Of a DNA stretch of 64,000 bases, positions 58,416-64,000 are shown in pieces. The number at the start of each line of letters is the position of its first letter. The first letter of the stretch is position 1. The DNA is taken from the NCBI GenBank assembly GCA_030141605.1, contig JAQGDQ010000933.1:1-64000 (forward strand). Direction: 5' to 3'. The stretch is from Tubiluchus corallicola (Eukaryota > Priapulida > Priapulimorpha > Priapulimorphida > Tubiluchidae). The position numbers and the translations under genes are program-made. A model generated the notes under the pieces. The model was given only the letters and a program-made list of their open reading frames with translations, ran no database searches and was not told where the DNA came from.

Positions 58416-60145
58416 CTAGCGGCGGTGGTACACTATAAAGCAGTCCTTCTGCCTCTCACTGTGGAGCCGCACTCCACACTTGTTGCACATTCGTTTCGTG
58501 TTTGTTTTACATACTTTACATCGTCCCTGAGTCGTTGCCACAGCCTGGTGATTTCGACCATCAAACCTCGCTTCGACTGGAAGGCCCATAGGCCCGTGAC
58601 CTACGCCTCGAACAGCAAATGGTTCAGTGTCCGCTTTTAGTAGGCACAACGCCACATTGCGACGAAAGTCCAAATGAGTCATCACTGTCTCACGATGAAG
58701 GACACAGTAAAGCCGCCACGCTACAACAATGGATACGTTCACTGCATTTAGGAAGAATGGCCAGTACCACTTTTTTCCTCTGATCATTGGCCTGTACGAA
58801 CCTAGAAGGCGATCAAATAGGTCCACTCCGCCCATACCCTGATTGTATGCATTGACAAGGTGAGGCTGGGCAACGTCCTTCTCTCCCCCTTTTGTTCTCC
58901 TTTTCACCTGGTGAATCGGAAGATGGGTTTGATAGTTGCTAGCTACCGCTACAACTGAATTGTCGTTCCACATTGTTACGTTGCCATTGCCATCTGATCT
59001 GTAATCAAATGTGCCCCTATCCTTCTTGGCAAGTTCTTTCTTGGAAATCATAGATTTCGAAGCACCACGTGTTCTGTTTTCTCGGACAGTTCCTGTTGCT
59101 TTCAAGTTTGCCGCAGACAAATCACTCAACAGATCATACGTAGTAAAAAAATTATCAAAGAACAGTTCGTGGCGGCGAACGTCCGAGTTTTCCGAAATAA
59201 CCTTCACCATATTCTGTACAACTCGAGTTCCTAACGGGATGTCACGGTCTGCACCCTCTTCCTTCCCTTGGTACAGTCGCATTGCATATATGGGTAGCCG
59301 TCAGCACCGCAGAAACACCATATTTTGTACCCAAATCTGATGGGCTTTCCTTTTATGTACATCTTGCCCCCGTGTCGCCCGAAATAAGGCACCATGCTTT
59401 TGTCTACGCTCAAAACATTATGGAACACACCAAACCGAACAATGTTGGCATTGAGAACGTCATATGACGGCATTACTTTTGCGAACTTATTTCCACGAGC
59501 AAGGTTCTGATTATCGGCGAAGTGAATGTACCTTTTTATTTCCTGAAACCTGTTTCTGCTCATTGCGTTGGAAATGACTGGAACTCCCAAATCAGGTTGT
59601 GTTGACCAGTAGTGGTGTTCTTCAGGAAGACTGTGGTAACCTGACACAACTAGACATCTGATGAACCGTCGTACTTCTGACTTTGTGACTGTAAAGTTGG
59701 GCTTGTTTTTATCCCGACGTGCGTAGAGTAGTGTCTGCTCAACAACATCATTCATCAAATTGTCGGAAAAAATTTCTCTCCACAACTCGTATGGAGTCTC
59801 ACCTTCCAATGCATTCAGTTCATCAGACAACGTGATATCAGCAGTGGGTAATATCTTGTCGAAGTCAGTTTTCTTTCTCCAATTTGGAAGTTCTCTTCGT
59901 TCTCCAATTTAGGCGAATTTACTTGTTGGTTCTTCATTCTCGACTACATCGTCATCCGCTTCCTCATCCACTTCCATCCCTCCCGCTGGCTCGAAGTCAA
60001 CATCTTCTTGGCTGTCCTCCAAATCACTGTCTTGATCAGCTTCGTCTCCTGCGGCGGGAGGAAGCAGTACCACGTTGACTGGGCGTTCACTCTGTTCGAG
60101 TGGTTTGCTAACGCTGGTATCCACAAAATGTTGTGTTTCACTCAA
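58416..60145 (-). pseudogene. piggyBac-like transposase with Cys-rich tail, two lesions
   Basis: Acidic N-terminus (60145-59909), a stop, then the core from 59830. Catalytic Asp residues: VDKSMVPYF, LFFDNFFTTYDLL and WNDNSVVAV, all three present. The C-terminal end carries CKVCKTNTKRMCNKCG and a following H...C...H, the zinc-binding Cys-rich domain that binds DNA ends in piggyBac. An extra AT at about 59287 shifts the frame between the first and second catalytic Asp. No ATG is evident for the acidic N-terminal frame. The lesions differ from copy 1. Confidence 0.93.
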
Positions 60146-60338
60146 CTTGTTAGGAAAGTATCAAGAACAATGGCAGTGAGCGCTACGCTACTTGGCAATA
60201 AGCTGCACACTGTCTACTGCACACTGTAAGCATGACTGTGGTGAGCCACGCTCCACTGTACACTGCAACCTAAAACGTGCTGATCCTACCAATGTTCCAT
60301 AAATGGAACATCAAAATATTACAGTATTTTTTTAGTAC

Positions 60339-60641
60339 TTAGCAACCGAATGTACGATCTGTTATATTGCCAATCAATACCTTGGAGTGTAAGCTTTTAG
60401 GCAGTGCAGCCAATTTCCACTGAAGTTCACTCTGCACTTTTTCAGGCCAATTTGAAATTGCGCCGTCAAATTTCGTATTTTTAGGCCTTAGTTGGGCAAC
60501 CATGAAAAATTTGAATCTCAATATAAAAAGTTCAGTTTCCCAACAAAGTAAGAGACATGTCAGGACATCACGATAGAGGTAGAATTGCCTTGATAAATTA
60601 AGCATGTGAGCTGCGATGGCGCCATAAAAAGTATGTTCCAT
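60339..60641 (-). CDS. Conserved 100-aa open frame in the piggyBac-like element, copy 2
   Basis: Same frame as 20451-20753, with two amino-acid differences and no break. It lies between two inverted palindromes, upstream of the transposase and on the same strand. Function unknown. Confidence 0.35.
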   Translation of the reverse strand: MEHTFYGAIAAHMLNLSRQFYLYRDVLTCLLLCWETELFILRFKFFMVAQLRPKNTKFDGAISNWPEKVQSELQWKLAALPKSLHSKVLIGNITDRTFGC

Positions 60642-60666
60642 TTATGGAACATTGGTAAGATAAAGG

Positions 60667-61647
60667 TCAAAGTTCTCAACAGGCAAATTGGTTCTTATCC
60701 AAGTTCGCCAACACAATAAATTTACACATAATACAAGACCCGGGTTTCAAAACCATTTCGTGGATTATATTACAGAATTTAACAATTTACTATGTAAGAA
60801 AATTTTTGTTTAAATAAATCTATTTAGACTAATTTAATAATTTGCGATCTTATTTATTTTTTGGCTTTTCCAATTCCTTCCTTTTTGGCAAAAAACAAAA
60901 CGCATTTTTCTTTAAATGAATATTAAACATTAAATGAAAAGCAGAAACCCTAACTATGCAAGAAAACTAGAAATTTCAACGTCATTGACGGCAGCAGTTC
61001 CCCAGCGAATATTGCATTATTTTCCGTTCATATTGTATGATCCACAAAAGCTAGTTAGTGTCATTCAAGCGCAAAACATTTCCACTTTTGTTTCCTAAGA
61101 TTACGTCAATTCATGCAGACACCATAGTCATGTTTCTCTTTCCTTTGTCCCCAGTTTCTATTGTGTGGTGCGTATATACTGTACAGCTAAGAAAGTGCTT
61201 GTAATAATGATCTTTCCATTACTAAAAAGTTTCTTACCCACACACATGTATCTAATAATGAGTGATAAGAATCGAAGTTTTCAGAAGTGGAACGCAGGAG
61301 ATGAATAGCAAAAAGGTTGCTAAAATAGTCTGTTAATATGAGCGACTATAAATAAAATATTTAATGTTGAACCTGTGTTTGGCTTTGGACGCTATGGAGA
61401 GTACCGGGGGAAAAGGGATTGATCATTGGGAAGAAAGCTTTAAATTACTTCTGCCTAGGGCGTCGAACTACATAGAGTCGACCCTGAAAACACCGAGAGT
61501 TGACACAAATTGCTTAAAATTAAATCGCTAAACGACATCATGCATACTGCCAGAACATTAAACCTTTCAGGTCGAAATGCATCGCTTGCAATTTCACACA
61601 GTATCATAATTATATGTTCTGCAATTTAGAGTTGAAAGGCTGCAAGA
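60667..61647. other. Upstream region of the GT49 gene
   Basis: AT-rich. No TATA or initiator I would defend, and no other gene. Confidence 0.4.
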
Positions 61648-62673
61648 ATGTACCGTTTCTTTTGCACGAAATTAAAGCATGCGCAAAAAACATGTGTGAG
61701 GTTTCTGTTGCTCACATTATTTATCAAAATATACCTGCTAATAATGTGTGAGACAGAAGAAGCTTGTAATATGAAATGTGAAAGACAGAAGAAATACGAA
61801 AGCAAAATGACCGTGAAAGAACAGAGTGGTATTACAAAAGAACTGACGCGAGATTTTGAAACACAGCTTGATGGTAAGCAAGAAATGAGATCAGACAAGT
61901 TGAAAGCTATAAGTGGCAACAAAAAAACGTTGTTAGCGAATCAAAGAAAAGTATCGTCTCTGTCACAATACGTTAGCAATGTTGTGTTTGATGAAGCAAA
62001 TATGTTCAAAACGGTGTTTTTTAAAAATTTTGCAAGGAAAGAATTTCGCTATTACAAAGTCATCAATTATTTTCAGGGAACAAAGATGTTTTCCCCTGAC
62101 TTTACTGTGACCATTGCTACACACTGTTCATGGCAGTACATCCACCATCTATTAGACTTAGTGCACAGACACAATGGCCCTATATCAGCATCATTGTACG
62201 TACCTGGGAACAACTATCGTTTTGTTATGGAAATTGTCTCGAATATTAGAAAGTGTTACCAGGAATTTGCAGAAAAGGTGACCATTTCACTGTTTTTTCC
62301 CGAAGACGGGTATCCAACAACTGACAGAAATCTACACAAAGCTAACAGTACAATCCGCTGTGAACAGTTGACACAGAAACCTACAAAAGGGCCTGACTTG
62401 TCTCGTTATGGGCCGTACCCTATTAATCTGGGAAGAAACACAGCACGTTTGGCTGTTTATACGAAATACATGTTACTATTGGATGTTGAACTAAAACCCA
62501 GCCTTAATCTAACTGAAAACTTTACTCAAATGATGATGCTCAACAAGTATCATATTGAAAAGGCCTTGTATGTATTACCAACTTTTGAAGTACATGCCAA
62601 TCGACCAGTTCCAAATAACAAACACGAACTACTAAGATTAGTGGAACAAAATGAGGCTTTTCCATTTCAACAG
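61648..62673 (+). CDS. GT49 (B4GAT1/LARGE-type) glucuronyltransferase-like gene, exon 1
   Basis: ATG 61648. Basic tail (KLKHAQKTCVR), type II anchor at residues about 19-33 (FLLLTLFIKIYLLIM), a charged stem to about 140, then a Glyco_transf_49 domain: FTVTIATHCSWQYIHHLLDL (about 152-171), GPISASLYVPG, YPINLGRNTAR (257-267), KYMLLLDVELKPS with the metal site read as DVE (279-281) instead of the usual DxD, then YVLPTFEV. The exon ends FPFQQ at CAACAG|GTATGC, phase 0; the family continues with FPFH-x-x-x-C, so the remainder is to the right of the window. The family adds GlcA in beta-1,4 or beta-1,3 linkage to Xyl, as on matriglycan primers. The acceptor here is unknown. Confidence 0.85.
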
Positions 62674-63309
62674 GTATGCCGTAAAGTTCAACTATAATAT
62701 TGCTCTAGGGTTCTCGTTGACATACTCCGAGATTAGGTTCTAAATTTCTTGTAAATTTGCATAGTAACCATCCAAAATGCTGGTTACTATGGGGTTTTAC
62801 AAATTAATATGAAATGTAAATTAATTTAGTAATTTTCTTTAAAGTAGTGATGGTGAACTTAATCATCAAAAAATATTGCTTACCTTCACTAAATATTTTC
62901 TTACCTGTATGAATTTTAATTACAGGTTTATAGTGGCTATTATCATTATGTATCTTTAAGTATTAGAAACATCTATAAGATACTTGCTTTCCATATCAAA
63001 ATAAATTTCCTTATCTTTGATCAGCTAGTGATACTAGTCAAGTGATTTTTTGGAATCGTAGCTTACACACATTATTAACATTATTATTTACAGGTATCAT
63101 TAATATGAGGTAGTTATAATTATTGTACTGCTGCTTCTAGGTGCTTTTAATCTTACCTTCACCAACAAAGCATAATTTACCATATAGCAGGTAAATTAAT
63201 GAGGTTAACTGGTTTTGTCCTCTTTCGAAATAATTGTAGCCTGCACTAACTGTATTTGCTAGTAATAGATATCAAGTCAGCAGCTGGCACAAGTGTAAAA
63301 TCTTGCTTC

Positions 63310-63310
<1 letters not shown>
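62674..63310 (+). other. Start of the GT49 gene intron; nothing recognisable
   Basis: AT-rich. No second exon found up to the window end. Confidence 0.5.

Positions 63311-63345
<35 letters not shown>
63311..63345. repeat. (AAT)n microsatellite
   Basis: About eleven AAT units. Confidence 0.95.
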
Positions 63346-63346
<1 letters not shown>

Positions 63347-63392
63347 AGTTTCTTTGATTATGGCGAAATTTATCAACACACATGTTTTGATT

Positions 63393-63428
63393 TAGTAGTA
63401 GTAGTAGAAGTAGTAGTAGTAGCAGCAC

Positions 63429-63481
<53 letters not shown>

Positions 63482-63498
63482 CTAGTAGTAGTAGTAGA
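63393..63498. repeat. (AGT)n microsatellite
   Basis: About 35 AGT units with a few variant triplets. The poly-leucine frame on the minus strand is an artefact of it. Confidence 0.97.
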
Positions 63499-63579
63499 CC
63501 AGTTGGGAATTTCAATCAATTTCCAGTTGGTTTAAAACAAACTAACTGTCACTTAATTTATCAAAAATTAAATATATCA

Positions 63580-63960
63580 CTCTTAGGTCACGGAACAAGA
63601 AAATTCCCTTTAATAACTGTGCCATAGAAACTGACATGCTATCAATAAAACACGTTAACGAAATAAAACATTGTGGTATTACACATAATGAATATTTAGA
63701 GTGGAACGCACATATCAATATGATTAAAATAAAATATCAAAAGTGTAGGTGTTATATCTAATATAAAAATTTGTTTTTATCTAGTACATGTTTGTCTTCT
63801 TTGGGGATAATAATATGAAATAATGAGAACATCTAAATTTAACTAGTTTTAAAATCAATAAAATTTTAGTTGTTGATGATGTAATTGAACTAAATACAGC
63901 TGTATAAATGCTGACAACATTTTATTTATTTCCCACTATTTTAACAATGTAGTTTGGCTT
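63580..63960 (+). mobile_element. Decayed LINE RT C-terminal remnant
   Basis: Reads IKHVNEIKHCGITHNEYLEW followed by NAHINMIK, the RT block usually written K-x-L-G-x-x-x-D-x-x-L-x-W-x-x-H-I. A frame change and a weak continuation full of stops follow. It sits in the putative GT49 intron. Confidence 0.6.
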
Positions 63961-64000
63961 AATGTTCAACATCTTGACACTAAAAGAAATGAGTCAGTTA

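Larger units (their letters stand above)
58206..60666 (-). mobile_element. piggyBac-like element copy 2, nearly complete
   Basis: Minus-strand copy. The right (5') end is CCTTTATC (60666-60659) next to TTGA, one change from TTAA. The 20-bp palindrome-like word occurs at 60633-60652, 60292-60311 and, at the other end, 58206-58225. The sequences inside the last two (about 58226-58243 and 60268-60291) match as an inverted repeat (AAGATCAGCACG / GGATCAGCACG), marking terminal repeats. The left boundary beyond 58206 is uncertain, with no TTAA directly adjacent. Very similar to copy 1 (20426-22082). Confidence 0.9.

Noticed and set aside
58206-58640. 144-codon plus-strand frame
   Set aside because: Antisense of the transposase C-terminal region of the piggyBac-like element.
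59011-59467. Plus-strand frames of 109 and 61 codons
   Set aside because: Antisense shadows of the transposase core; the same shadows appear at 21617-22111 in copy 1.
63246-63515. Poly-leucine membrane-protein-like frame
   Set aside because: Product of the AGT and AAT microsatellites.

Overview
This is a window of nuclear DNA from an animal, probably an invertebrate. The reasons are its AT-rich composition, spliced genes with GT-AG introns, low gene density, and many decayed animal-type mobile elements (piggyBac-like, CR1/Jockey-like and other non-LTR elements, Ty3/gypsy, BEL/Pao, simple repeats). I cannot name the species from the sequence.

The main content is a group of genes whose families all build or modify chondroitin-sulfate-like or related glycans in the Golgi: a beta-1,3-galactosyltransferase-like GT31 gene (25.3-29.1 kb, +, two exons); an orphan first exon of a chondroitin synthase (32.5-31.96 kb, -); a three-exon chondroitin synthase/polymerizing-factor-like gene (33.3-40.5 kb, +), head to head with the orphan exon; a chondroitin 4-O-sulfotransferase-like (HNK-1ST family) gene (51.0-48.0 kb, -, two exons, one frameshift); and the first exon of a GT49 (B4GAT1/LARGE-type) glucuronyltransferase-like gene (61.6-62.7 kb, +) whose remainder lies beyond the right edge. 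Together they could supply a beta-1,3-galactosyl transfer step, backbone polymerisation, sulfation and glucuronyl addition. The five phase-1 splice ends or junctions I could place in the GT31, synthase and sulfotransferase genes all fall inside a codon read as Gly or Glu. The GT31 catalytic acidic triad is intact (DDD) in the orphan exon but reads TDD in the complete synthase gene.

Region by region. 0-0.72 kb is a nearly perfect 321-bp-arm inverted repeat. 0.72-18.6 kb has no gene I can name, apart from a possible membrane-protein exon at 4.0 kb; it holds dispersed and tandem repeats, two LINE remnants and a 16-bp minisatellite. 18.7-23.7 kb is a nest of mobile elements: an LTR, a piggyBac-like copy, a gypsy RNase H fragment fused to it, a GC-rich structured segment and a gypsy protease-region fragment. 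24.9-41 kb is the glycosyltransferase core; the long first intron of the synthase gene carries an antisense, spliced, overlapping two-ORF mobile or virus-like module (34.2-36.3 kb). 42.1-45.4 kb is a nearly full-length but frameshifted CR1/Jockey-type LINE. 46-47.3 kb holds LINE and repeat fragments. 48-51 kb is the sulfotransferase gene with an RT fragment in its intron. 53.5-56.6 kb holds a repeat, a second LINE type and a BEL/Pao fragment. 58.2-60.67 kb is a second piggyBac-like copy in inverted orientation. 61.6 kb onward is the GT49 exon followed by microsatellites and one more LINE remnant.

Several otherwise well-conserved frames break by one base, two of them next to homopolymers. Assembly indels and real pseudogenisation cannot be separated from the sequence alone.
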